6,613 nt of DNA from the NCBI GenBank assembly GCA_017628435.1, contig JAGBZE010000082.1, positions 1-6,613 of the forward strand, read 5' to 3'. Shown one piece after another: positions 1-6,453 of the stretch (positions within the stretch are counted from its first letter, which is position 1; each line of letters opens with the position of its first letter). A program made the translations under genes and the position numbers. The stretch comes from Akkermansia sp. (GTDB taxonomy: Bacteria; Verrucomicrobiota; Verrucomicrobiia; Verrucomicrobiales; Akkermansiaceae). Under the pieces are notes generated by a model, which ran no database searches, had not been told where the DNA came from, and saw only the letters and a program-made list of their open reading frames with translations.

Positions 1-530
1 ACCCCATCATGGTGATGAACCTGGGAGCCGTGCGTAGCATGATGGCAGAAAAAATAGATGGCATCCTCGGCATGGACATTCTCAACGCCCTTCCGTTCAC
101 CTTTGATTTACGCCACGGCGAGTTCTACTGGGGTATTCCTCAGGAGCCTGGGCTGGTTCCGCTTTATGCCGAAGCTGACAGCACAGGGCGAGTCATTGTG
201 CAAGGAAAATGCGGAGAAAAGACCGTCCGCCTTCTTCTGGACACCGGTAGCAGCGTGACCCGCGTAATGACCGAGGAATGGGCTCCTGGCGAGGGTGAGG
301 AGTTTGGTGCCCATATTGGCGATATTGATAACGCCTCGGGCATCCGCATCAAGGAGGGTAAACCCGGAGATATTGAGCTGGGCAAGGGAGTAGTAGCCAA
401 GGCAGTCACCCCGATTCTCGGCGATAAGTCAGGCCCGCCCATGCTGGGCATGGATGCGCTGCAGGGGCTGGTGCTCGTGCACGTCCCCACAGAGGATTCC
501 CCACACGGACTTTTCCTGATTGCTCAGTAA
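1..530 (+). CDS. Retropepsin-like aspartic protease, tandem-domain, 5'-truncated by window edge
   Basis: The frame is open to the left edge, so the true start lies outside; the ATG at 9 is probably internal. Counting from that ATG, residues 18-25 read GILGMDIL, the typical C-terminal 'hydrophobic-LGxD' element of a retropepsin-like fold. A second copy follows, with the catalytic motif D78-T79-G80-S81-S82 in the context LLLDTGSS and a closing LGMDAL at 146-151. The visible part is therefore the end of one aspartyl-protease-like half followed by a complete second half. Retropepsin-like proteins use one Asp per half and work as dimers or pseudo-dimers, so a two-half chain could form its own active site; whether the first half keeps its DTG cannot be seen. 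Proteins of this kind are often exported or periplasmic, but any signal peptide is off-window. The substrate is unknown. It is followed after 18 nt by the DUF486 gene, probably in one operon. Confident for the family, not for activity. Confidence 0.8.
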   Translation, partial: PIMVMNLGAVRSMMAEKIDGILGMDILNALPFTFDLRHGEFYWGIPQEPGLVPLYAEADSTGRVIVQGKCGEKTVRLLLDTGSSVTRVMTEEWAPGEGEEFGAHIGDIDNASGIRIKEGKPGDIELGKGVVAKAVTPILGDKSGPPMLGMDALQGLVLVHVPTEDSPHGLFLIAQ

Positions 531-548
531 TAAAACAGCAAGTATTGT

Positions 549-914
549 ATGTATAAACTTGCTTTATCTATTTGCCTGCTGTTTCTCAGCAACGTGGTGA
601 TGACCTTCGCCTGGTATGGCTTTCTGCGCAAGCCGGGAGAAGGCGTTACTACGCCCATGTGGCAGCTTATCCTGATGAGTTGGGGGCTTGCTCTGCTGGA
701 GTATTGCTTCATGGTGCCGGCAAACCACCTGGGCCGTTCCTACGGGCTTTCTCTGGCTCAGCTGAAAATCATGCAGGAAGCTCTGACTCTGAGTATCTTT
801 GTACCCTTCATGATTCTGTACATGGGCGAGCAGTGGAAATGGGACTACCTGTGGGCATTCCTCTGTGTAATGGGTGCTGTTTTCTTCGTCAATAGGGAAG
901 CCCTGATGGGATGA
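549..914 (+). CDS. DUF486 / DMT-family small integral membrane protein
   Basis: A 121-residue protein made almost entirely of four hydrophobic segments, at roughly residues 3-21, 37-56, 77-95 and 99-116. It carries the recognisable DUF486 signatures: SNVVMTFAWYGFLR near the N-terminus, ALLEYCFMVPANHLGR in the middle, LAQLKIMQEALTL before the third helix and AVFFVNRE at the end. The length is that of a complete family member. DUF486 proteins are distant relatives of the drug/metabolite transporter (EamA/SMR-like) fold and sit in the inner membrane; no substrate is established. The start at 549 is chosen because the family begins directly with the first helix; the next Met (residue 18) would remove it. 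No Shine-Dalgarno sequence precedes this ATG. It lies 18 nt after the protease gene, so co-transcription or translational coupling is likely, and it ends before a strong hairpin terminator. Confidence 0.85.
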   Translation: MYKLALSICLLFLSNVVMTFAWYGFLRKPGEGVTTPMWQLILMSWGLALLEYCFMVPANHLGRSYGLSLAQLKIMQEALTLSIFVPFMILYMGEQWKWDYLWAFLCVMGAVFFVNREALMG

Positions 915-939
915 CCATTCCCCCACACCTGATACTAAA

Positions 940-963
940 AAGCTGCAGTATAAACTGCAGCTT
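940..963. terminator. Bidirectional intrinsic terminator between DUF486 gene and lepA
   Basis: A perfect 10-bp inverted repeat (AAGCTGCAGT / ACTGCAGCTT) closes a 4-nt ATAA loop. On the plus strand it is followed by CTTATTTTAAT; on the minus strand the reverse of the upstream ACTAAAA gives TTTTAGT. It sits 26 nt after the DUF486 stop and about 30 nt after the lepA stop, at a convergent junction, so one hairpin can end both transcripts. The T-tracts are short and interrupted, so efficiency in each direction is uncertain. Confidence 0.75.
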
Positions 964-992
964 CTTATTTTAATAGCTATCAGGGAGTAGTA

Positions 993-2801
993 TTAATCAC
1001 CACTCTTAAGCACATTGATGAAGGCTTCCTGCGGGATGCTCACCTTACCGATGGCCTTCATGCGCTTCTTACCTTCCTTCTGCTTCTCCAGCAGCTTGCG
1101 CTTACGGGTCACGTCACCGCCGTAGCACTTGGCCGTCACGTTCTTACGCATGGGAGAAATGCTTTCGCGGGCGATAATCTTGCCGCCGATGCAGGCCTGA
1201 ATGGCCACAGTGAAGAGCTGGCGGGGAATCACATCCTTCAGCTTGGTAGCCAGCTCGCGGCCCACTGCCTCAGCGCGGTCGCGGTGCACAATCATGGAGA
1301 AAGCATCCACCGGCTCACCGGCAATCATCATATCCATCTTCACGAGCTTGGCAGCCTGGTAGCCATCATACTCATAGTCCATGGAACCATAGCCGCGCGT
1401 GGCGCTCTTGAGCTTATCGTTGAAGTCCACCAGGATTTCAGCCATGGGGATGCGGCAAGTGAGCATCACGCGGGTGTCGTCAATCGTCTCCGTATGAGTC
1501 AACTCACCGCGCTTCTCCATCACGATGCTCATGATGGCGCCGATGTACTCACTGGGAATCATGATGAACACCTTGACGATAGGCTCGCGAATTTCGTCAA
1601 TCTCCTGCGGTTCGGGAAGAATGCTGGGATTATCCACATTGATTTCCTCACCGTCGGTCTTACGCACTTCGTAAATCACAGAAGGATAGGTGGAAATCAC
1701 GTCCATGTTGAACTCGCGGCGCAGACGCTCCTGGATGATTTCCATGTGCAGCAGGCCGAGGAAGCCACAGCGGAAACCGAAGCCCAGAGCCACGGAGCTC
1801 TCGCCCATGTAGGTGAAGGCGGCATCATTAATCTGCAGCTTGGCCATGGCGGCCTTCAATGCCTCATAATCACCGGAATCCACCGGGTAAATACCGGAGA
1901 AAACCATAGGCCGAATCTCCTTGAAACCGGGAAGCGGCTCGCTGCAGGGGTCTGCCAGGTTGGTGTAGGTATCACCAATCTTCACATCAGCCGCACTCTT
2001 CATGTTGGCAATGATGTAGCCCACATCACCGGTGTGCAGCTCGTCCGTTGCCTGCATCTTGGGAGTGAAGATACCCACCTCCTTCACCTCATAGGTCTCA
2101 TCCGTGGCGAAAAGCTTTACCTTCATGCCTCGGGCAACACGGCCGCTGACCAGGCGCACATAGGAAACCACGCCTCGGTAGGCATCGTACACAGAGTCGA
2201 ACACCAGGGCACGCAAGTGATTATCATCATCCATCACGGTGGGGGCAGGTACGCGGGTCACAATAGCCTCCAGCACATCCTCAATGCCGATACCGGCCTT
2301 GGCGGAGCAGAGAATGGCCTCTTCCTTGGGAATGCAGACAATTTCCTCCAGCTGGCGATACACCTGCGGCAGGTTGGTGCTGGGCAGGTCAATCTTGTTC
2401 ACCACAGGCACAATCTCCAGGTTCTGCTCCACAGCCAGGTGCATGTTGGCCAGAGTCTGGGCTTCCACGCCCTGAGCAGCGTCTACAATGAGCACTGCAC
2501 CATCACATGCAGCCAGGGAGCGGCTCACCTCGTAGGAAAAGTCCACGTGGCCGGGAGTATCAAGCAGGTTAAGCTCATATGTGTTGCCATCCTTGGCCTT
2601 GTAACGCATGGTAACCGGGTGAGACTTGATGGTAATACCCTTTTCGCGCTCCAGATCCATGGCGTCCAGCAGCTGATCCTGCTTATCACGCTCGCCAATG
2701 GTGTTGGTAAACTCCAACAGACGGTCAGACAGAGTCGTCTTGCCGTGGTCAATGTGGGCAATAATGGAGAAGTTACGCTTGAATTTGATATCCGTAGCCA
2801 T
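993..2801 (-). CDS. lepA: Elongation factor 4 (LepA), ribosomal back-translocating GTPase
   Basis: LepA/EF4 is a translational GTPase that binds the ribosome, is reported to back-translocate or remodel stalled complexes, and influences initiation and 30S biogenesis; it is found in cytosol and at the membrane. At 602 residues it has the normal full length. G-domain motifs are intact: G1 AHIDHGKTT at 15-23, G2 GITIK at 55-59, G3 DTPGH at 81-85 with the catalytic His85, G4 NKID at 135-138 and G5 SAK at 166-168. EF-G-like domains II, III and V follow (FGFRCGFLGLLHMEIIQERL marks the central part). The LepA-specific C-terminal domain is present, with CYGGDVTRKRKLLEKQKEGK and the closing KVSIPQEAFINVLK. 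The start is supported by the family N-terminus directly ahead of NFSIIAHIDHGK. There is no Shine-Dalgarno sequence; a promoter candidate ends 9 nt before the ATG. It lies 48 nt downstream of a lipoprotein gene on the same strand. No lepB is adjacent in the window. Confidence 0.98.
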   Translation of the reverse strand: MATDIKFKRNFSIIAHIDHGKTTLSDRLLEFTNTIGERDKQDQLLDAMDLEREKGITIKSHPVTMRYKAKDGNTYELNLLDTPGHVDFSYEVSRSLAACDGAVLIVDAAQGVEAQTLANMHLAVEQNLEIVPVVNKIDLPSTNLPQVYRQLEEIVCIPKEEAILCSAKAGIGIEDVLEAIVTRVPAPTVMDDDNHLRALVFDSVYDAYRGVVSYVRLVSGRVARGMKVKLFATDETYEVKEVGIFTPKMQATDELHTGDVGYIIANMKSAADVKIGDTYTNLADPCSEPLPGFKEIRPMVFSGIYPVDSGDYEALKAAMAKLQINDAAFTYMGESSVALGFGFRCGFLGLLHMEIIQERLRREFNMDVISTYPSVIYEVRKTDGEEINVDNPSILPEPQEIDEIREPIVKVFIMIPSEYIGAIMSIVMEKRGELTHTETIDDTRVMLTCRIPMAEILVDFNDKLKSATRGYGSMDYEYDGYQAAKLVKMDMMIAGEPVDAFSMIVHRDRAEAVGRELATKLKDVIPRQLFTVAIQACIGGKIIARESISPMRKNVTAKCYGGDVTRKRKLLEKQKEGKKRMKAIGKVSIPQEAFINVLKSGD

Positions 2802-2810
2802 GCGCGCGCA

Positions 2811-2839
2811 AGGATACGCTACCGCAGCCCGGAAGTCAA
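2811..2839 (-). promoter_or_regulatory. Candidate sigma-70 promoter of lepA, near-leaderless
   Basis: On the minus strand TTGACT (2839-2834, 5 of 6 to consensus) and TATCCT (2816-2811, 4 of 6) are separated by exactly 17 nt. Only 9 nt (T followed by four GC repeats) lie between the -10 element and the lepA ATG, so the transcript would begin at or within about 3 nt of the start codon. The all-G/C stretch after the -10 is the kind of discriminator seen at stringently controlled promoters in E. coli; relevance here is inference. The -35 lies just after the lipoprotein gene's stop codon. Confidence 0.5.
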
Positions 2840-2851
2840 GCGAATTCGCTT
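2838..2851. repeat. Perfect 14-bp palindrome AAGCGAATTCGCTT
   Basis: The 14 bases are identical on both strands. The palindrome covers the first two bases of the complemented lipoprotein stop codon at one end and the first two bases of the lepA -35 element at the other. With no loop it is a poor terminator and has no T-tract, so a protein-binding operator is the more natural reading if it has a function. It may be chance. Confidence 0.35.
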
Positions 2852-3329
2852 ACTCCCAAAGGTAAGACTGCAAGGAATCCACCAGATTACCATCACAGTA
2901 CAGGTTCACCTTCCAGGTCATCACATCACCTCGCTTGGCTCGCTCAGGCCCAGAGAAATGGAAAGTCTCCTTGCGCTCGCCGATAGATTCACGGGGAACA
3001 TTGTACTCCACGGTACGGGTAAGCACATCTGCCCCGGTGAGAGCCTGAGTATACAACATCTCAATTTTTACCGGTTTGGAAGGCTCTGCATCATACCAGC
3101 GAAGGAAATAGTAATCACCTATGCGAAGCTCTCTTTCCTTCTCAGAATTTGCGCCGAACATGGCAAACTGGGCATTAGCACGCAAGGGTGCCTCCTGCCA
3201 GCGGTCGCTGGGCAAATCCGTAGTCTTCAGAGGAAGGTCTGCCATACCCGTAATACAGGTGGTCTGATACTGGGAACAGGAAGCCAGCACAACTGCGACA
3301 AGAGCGGAGAGAGTAAGGCAGAGTCTCAT
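2850..3329 (-). CDS. Small outer-surface or periplasmic lipoprotein, function unknown
   Basis: A 159-residue protein with a classical type II signal peptide: MRLC at the start, a hydrophobic stretch at 5-16 and the lipobox LASC at 15-18, giving lipidated Cys18 and a mature chain of 142 residues. Ser19 at the +2 position is not an inner-membrane retention signal by E. coli rules, so the outer membrane is likely. The mature part has alternating polar and hydrophobic stretches suggesting a beta-sandwich (YYFLRWYD at 73-80, KIEMLYT at 88-94, ETFHFSG at 121-127, TWKVNLYCDGNLV at 138-150). It ends in a tryptophan-containing SLQSYLWE. Two further cysteines, Cys25 and Cys145, could form a disulfide. 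I recognise no named family. It is divergent from the phosphatase gene and 48 nt upstream of lepA; read-through into lepA is possible but lepA appears to have its own promoter. There is no clear Shine-Dalgarno sequence. Confidence 0.85.
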   Translation of the reverse strand: MRLCLTLSALVAVVLASCSQYQTTCITGMADLPLKTTDLPSDRWQEAPLRANAQFAMFGANSEKERELRIGDYYFLRWYDAEPSKPVKIEMLYTQALTGADVLTRTVEYNVPRESIGERKETFHFSGPERAKRGDVMTWKVNLYCDGNLVDSLQSYLWE

Positions 3330-3336
3330 GCACTCT

Positions 3337-3365
3337 ATTCAATACCATCAGAGAGCATTTGTCAA
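3337..3365 (-). promoter_or_regulatory. Candidate sigma-70 promoter of the lipoprotein gene, near-leaderless
   Basis: On the minus strand a consensus TTGACA (3365-3360) is followed after 17 nt by TTGAAT (3342-3337, 4 of 6 to TATAAT). Only 7 nt (AGAGTGC) separate this -10 from the ATG, placing the start of transcription at the start codon. A shifted -10 reading, TATTGA, would have a 15-nt spacer and is less good. Confidence 0.45.
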
Positions 3366-3399
3366 TGTAATTTATTCAGATATGAGGGCTGCTTTTTAC

Positions 3400-3428
3400 T
3401 TGCAGAAAGGCACTGAACAAGCTATAAG
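3400..3428 (+). promoter_or_regulatory. Candidate sigma-70 promoter of the HAD phosphatase gene, near-leaderless
   Basis: TTGCAG (3400-3405, 3 of 6) and TATAAG (3423-3428, 5 of 6) lie 17 nt apart, and GTAGTGT (7 nt) separates the -10 from the ATG at 3436. The weak -35 is compensated by a strong -10. The AAGG at 3426-3429 could be a weak Shine-Dalgarno, but it overlaps the -10 and could not serve both roles in the same transcript. The -35 elements of this promoter and the divergent lipoprotein promoter are 34 bp apart. Confidence 0.45.
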
Positions 3429-3435
3429 GTAGTGT

Positions 3436-4311
3436 ATGTCAGTTCCGAAGAATACTATCGCACTTATTTTTGATTTCGACCAGACCCTGAGCCCCCGCAA
3501 CATGCAGGAGGATACTTTGTTTCCTGAATATGGCATCGACGCTGAGCAATTCTGGAAAAAATGCAACGAACGCAGCCGGGAAGAAGGATGGGACGGTGAA
3601 TTAAGTTACCTGAAGGAGATTCTGGATACCCTGAGCCTGGATGGGGTTAGTAATGAACACCTGCGAGAGCTTGGCAAAAAGCTTACATACTACAAAGGCA
3701 TCCCAGAATTTTTCCAGAAATTTGAGGAGCGAGCCCTGAGTAAGGAACACCGATTTGCCGGAGTCCGAGTAGAATTCTACATCATCTCCAGCGGCATCAA
3801 GAGCATTCTGGACGGTTCCATTATCCGCCCCTACATGCGAGAGGTATTCGGCTGCGAATTCAGTGAGCAGGATGGCCGCATCAGCTTCCCGAAGCGAGTT
3901 ATTTCTCACACGAGCAAGACCCAGTACCTCTTCCGCATCAATAAAGGCATGCTCAACTATATCGAGGATGTAAACGACCACATGGACAGCGATTTGCGAC
4001 CCATTCCCTTTGAGCACATGATTTATATCGGCGATGGCCCAACGGATGTTCCCTGCTTCACAGTGATGCGCCAGCAGGGAGGCTTGAGCGTGGCCGTATA
4101 CAACCCGGACGATGAATCGCGCCGCAGTTTCCAGAAGTGCTACGCGCTGAAATCAACCCAGCACCGGGTGGATTTCTTTGCCCCCGCAGATTTCCGCGCC
4201 GGCAGCCACCTCTGCAACATCCTAGAGGAAACGGTAAGGAATATGGCCGATTCGATTGTGCATACGCAACGGGTTCAACCCTCCCCTATGCAACGGGCAC
4301 CAAGACATTAA
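3436..4311 (+). CDS. HAD-superfamily phosphatase (phosphoserine-phosphatase-like)
   Basis: A 291-residue soluble cytoplasmic protein with all four HAD motifs. Motif I is D13-F-D15-Q-T17 (nucleophile Asp13, acid/base Asp15). Motif II is the Ser in YIISSG at 115-120. The motif III lysine is probably Lys161 in the HTSKTQYLF segment, and motif IV is G199-D200-G-P-T-D204 for Mg2+ binding. The stretch from about 20 to 110 is largely helical and sits between motifs I and II, as in C1-capped HAD hydrolases such as phosphoserine phosphatase. The expected reaction is hydrolysis of a small phosphomonoester through an aspartyl-phosphate; the substrate cannot be named from sequence. The last 20 or so residues (after the helix ending near 272) are polar and basic, look unstructured, and are encoded over an imperfect direct repeat. 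The start at 3436 sits directly before the motif I strand, leaving no room for a later start. It is a single-gene unit between a divergent promoter region and a shared terminator. Confidence 0.85.
   Translation: MSVPKNTIALIFDFDQTLSPRNMQEDTLFPEYGIDAEQFWKKCNERSREEGWDGELSYLKEILDTLSLDGVSNEHLRELGKKLTYYKGIPEFFQKFEERALSKEHRFAGVRVEFYIISSGIKSILDGSIIRPYMREVFGCEFSEQDGRISFPKRVISHTSKTQYLFRINKGMLNYIEDVNDHMDSDLRPIPFEHMIYIGDGPTDVPCFTVMRQQGGLSVAVYNPDDESRRSFQKCYALKSTQHRVDFFAPADFRAGSHLCNILEETVRNMADSIVHTQRVQPSPMQRAPRH
4263..4297. repeat. Imperfect 11-nt direct repeat in the 3' end of the phosphatase gene
   Basis: TACGCAACGGG (4263-4273) and TATGCAACGGG (4287-4297) match at 10 of 11 positions with a 24-nt period, an in-frame eight codons. 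The similarity does not extend beyond the core. The repeat encodes part of the basic C-terminal tail of the phosphatase. It may be a small local duplication or chance. Confidence 0.35.
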
Positions 4312-4314
4312 TAA

Positions 4315-4351
4315 AAAAATCCCCTGATCCACAGCGGCACAGGGGATTTTT
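4315..4351. terminator. Bidirectional intrinsic terminator between phosphatase and flotillin genes
   Basis: A perfect 12-bp stem (AAAAATCCCCTG at 4315-4326 with CAGGGGATTTTT at 4340-4351) encloses a 13-nt loop. The A-run on the left and T-run on the right give a U-tract in transcripts from either side. It starts 4 nt after the phosphatase stop and lies about 20 nt past the flotillin stop, so both convergent genes share it. Confidence 0.9.
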
Positions 4352-4370
4352 ATTACAGGTTAAATGGGGC

Positions 4371-5867
4371 TCAGACCCTCGGAGCAGCATCGGGGGTCTC
4401 CGTGCTCTTGCCCAGGTAATCCGGGAGCTGCACACCCACGCTCTGGGCGAGTTCATGCAGCGGGAGGGTACCAGTGACCAGGTTCTGCACAAAGCCGCCC
4501 ACAGAGCCGCTCTTGCTGTCGCCACCGCCCATGACCACCACCTTATCGAAGGAGAGGTTGCGGATAGCGCTGGCCTGGGTTTCCACGATGGTGGGCAGCT
4601 GCTCGGTAACGAGCAGGCCGGAGGCAGCGCGGGCATCGCCAGCGGCAGCCACAATCTGGCGGAAACCGGTAGCCTTGGCCTCCAGCGCAGCCTGAATGGC
4701 GGCGGCATTACCACGGCCCACAAGCTCCAGGCCCTCACCCTCGGCCTTCTTCTTGAGGAGGAGGGCATCTGCCTCACCCTTGGCCAGTTTGGTGGCGGCA
4801 AGACCTTCGGCCTCCTTCTCAATCACGAGTGCATCTGCCTTACCCTGCTGCTCCTTCACCATGACAGAAGCCACAGCTTCTGCGGCGATTTCCTGCTTAC
4901 GCTTCAGGATTTCAGCCTTCACAATTTCGTTGGCCGTCTGGGTGGCGCGCTCGAGTTCAGCACGCTTCATTTCGGCCTCACGGTTGGCGATGTAGCCAGC
5001 AGCCTCTGCCTGGGCAGCCTGTTCCTTCTCGGCCACAAGGGCTATACGAGCAGCCTCTGCCTGGCGCACCTTGAGGCGGGCATTGGAATCTGCAACCTTC
5101 ATCTGAGCTTCGTTGTTGCCCTCCACAGCTGCGGCATTTGCCATGGCGACCTGCACGGTTTGATCGCGCAGAGCCTCAGCCTTGCCAATTTCGCCGCGTC
5201 GGGTTTCCTCGGCCACCTTAATCATGGCATCATTGATGGCACGGGCTGCGGCCTCCTGACCAAGGGCGGCAATATAGCCGGAAGCATCGCGAATATCGGT
5301 AATGTTCGCATTGATGAGATACAGGCCTACCTTGTGCAATTCCACATCCACACCGCCGGTAATACCCTTGATGAGTTTCTCGCGGTCTGCATTGATTTCC
5401 TCAATGGTGAGCGAGGCAATAACCACACGCATCTGCCCCATGATGATTTCTGATGCGAGATCGCGGATATCCTGGCGGGTGCGGCCCAGCAAACGGCTGG
5501 CAGCATTCTGCATGATTTCAGGCTGGGTGCTGATACCCACGATAAACGAGGACGGTACATCAACACGAATGTTCTGGCTGGAAAGAGCCCCCTTCAGCGG
5601 AACATCAATGTTAATGGGATTCAGATCCATGAAAGCATAACTCTGCACAATGGGCATAATGAATGTTGCGCCACCGTGAATACACTTAGCAGAGCGTCCT
5701 GCCCCCACATTACCATACACAATGAGAATCTTATCGGACGGACACATCTTGTAGCGGCTGAATAGCCACACAATAGTACCCAGCAGGAAAGCCACCAGAA
5801 TAATGATGGCCACAATATTGTTCACCCCCGAGGAAGAGGAGGCTATCTGGACTGCATTTTCAATCAT
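4371..5867 (-). CDS. Flotillin-family SPFH membrane scaffold protein (FloT/YuaG/YqiK-like)
   Basis: Flotillins anchor in the inner membrane, oligomerise and organise membrane microdomains that affect fluidity, secretion and signalling complexes. From the ATG at 5867 the protein has 498 residues. It has one hydrophobic helix at about 17-37 (IVAIIILVAFLLGTIVWLF), then the SPFH/band-7 domain at about 40-195 (PSDKILIVYG, GGATFIMPIVQSY, RVDVPSSFIVGIS, VGLYLINANITDI). A long EA-rich flotillin coiled-coil stretch at about 200-400 has repeated AEA/KAEG elements, including KADALVIEKEAEG and GEADALLLKKKAEGEG. The C-terminal region from 400 on ends in a polar tail. Length and order are those of B. subtilis FloT and E. 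coli YqiK. An in-frame TTG at 5873 would add two residues; ATG is preferred. No Shine-Dalgarno sequence is visible. The start lies 28 nt after the NfeD-like gene's stop, with no good promoter between, so the two are probably one operon, as in yuaFG and yqiJK. Confidence 0.93.
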   Translation of the reverse strand: MIENAVQIASSSSGVNNIVAIIILVAFLLGTIVWLFSRYKMCPSDKILIVYGNVGAGRSAKCIHGGATFIMPIVQSYAFMDLNPINIDVPLKGALSSQNIRVDVPSSFIVGISTQPEIMQNAASRLLGRTRQDIRDLASEIIMGQMRVVIASLTIEEINADREKLIKGITGGVDVELHKVGLYLINANITDIRDASGYIAALGQEAAARAINDAMIKVAEETRRGEIGKAEALRDQTVQVAMANAAAVEGNNEAQMKVADSNARLKVRQAEAARIALVAEKEQAAQAEAAGYIANREAEMKRAELERATQTANEIVKAEILKRKQEIAAEAVASVMVKEQQGKADALVIEKEAEGLAATKLAKGEADALLLKKKAEGEGLELVGRGNAAAIQAALEAKATGFRQIVAAAGDARAASGLLVTEQLPTIVETQASAIRNLSFDKVVVMGGGDSKSGSVGGFVQNLVTGTLPLHELAQSVGVQLPDYLGKSTETPDAAPRV

Positions 5868-5895
5868 AATCAATCGTTTTATGGGTTGTTGTTAT

Positions 5896-6447
5896 TTAAG
5901 AAAGAGGTTTGACCATCACCAGGCCTACGGTAGAATCAATGACAACAATGCGTGAACCAGCAGGAAGCACCTCGTCCCCCTGCTGAACGGCAGCAATCGT
6001 GATTAGCTGGTTCGGGTGCGCCACCTGCACCTGCCCACCAGGTTCGCCTTTCGGCGGAATGGACACATACACCGTGCCGCTGAGCCCCACCAGACTGGCG
6101 GGAGATATATTGCCATCTGACCGCAGGCCGTATATCATACGAATGAGCATGGCCACCAGAACAAACATGAGCAACCCAGCAGCTACCCCAGCCCCACTGG
6201 CCCACATCACATTTCCTGTGAGCTGCTGGCAGATATACCCAACCCAGCCGAAGCCCAGAAAAAAGCCCAGCACTGCGCGAAAGGAAAACATGCCGGCATC
6301 CGTCCCTGAGGCAACATCTGCATCTCCACCATCAAAATCTGTGAAGAATGAAATAACAAAAACCAACGCTGCCAGCAGCGTGGCAGACCATGCTATAGTG
6401 CAGAAAATGGCACGGGCAGAATCAAATCCAGGCATGAGTAGTTCCAT
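5896..6447 (-). CDS. NfeD-like membrane protein with C-terminal OB fold (YuaF/YqiJ type)
   Basis: A 183-residue protein with three hydrophobic helices at about 13-35, 55-75 and 83-105. A beta-rich C-terminal domain at about 115-182 (GLSGTVYVSIPP, QVQVAHPN, GSRIVVIDSTVGLVMVKPL) matches the OB-fold domain of the short NfeD proteins. The loop between helices 1 and 2 is acidic (DFDGGDADV at 37-45 with further Asp). The segment RAVLGFFLGFGWVGY at 57-71 is typical of the YuaF/YqiJ type. Such proteins are encoded next to flotillins and are thought to act with them in the membrane; the OB fold may mediate protein contact rather than nucleic acid binding. It is upstream of and co-oriented with the flotillin gene, 28 nt away. 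The start ATG at 6447 precedes a second in-frame ATG four codons later, so the exact N-terminus could be MPGFDS. No strong Shine-Dalgarno sequence is present. Confidence 0.88.
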   Translation of the reverse strand: MELLMPGFDSARAIFCTIAWSATLLAALVFVISFFTDFDGGDADVASGTDAGMFSFRAVLGFFLGFGWVGYICQQLTGNVMWASGAGVAAGLLMFVLVAMLIRMIYGLRSDGNISPASLVGLSGTVYVSIPPKGEPGGQVQVAHPNQLITIAAVQQGDEVLPAGSRIVVIDSTVGLVMVKPLS

Positions 6448-6453
6448 AGGCTC

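Noticed and set aside
133..135. RGD tripeptide in the lipoprotein (residues 133-135; positions given are residue numbers, not bases) as a possible integrin-binding motif
   Set aside because: A tripeptide match alone is expected by chance and nothing else supports host-cell adhesion.
543..548. TATTGT directly abutting the DUF486 ATG, 17 nt after a TTGCTC
   Set aside because: It would start transcription inside the gene, after the start codon, and the family alignment supports the ATG at 549. The gene is better explained as second in an operon.
1284..3416. 710-codon open frame on the plus strand opposite lepA and the lipoprotein gene
   Set aside because: It is antisense to a full, highly conserved lepA. 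Its product is rich in His, Leu and Gly with no recognisable domain. The long frame follows from lepA rarely using codons whose complement is a stop in that register.
4137..5453. 438-codon open frame on the plus strand opposite the flotillin gene
   Set aside because: It lies antisense to the EA-rich coiled-coil coding region, where repetitive Ala/Glu/Lys codons read as low-complexity Leu/Gly/His on the other strand. It also overlaps the phosphatase gene and crosses the strong terminator.
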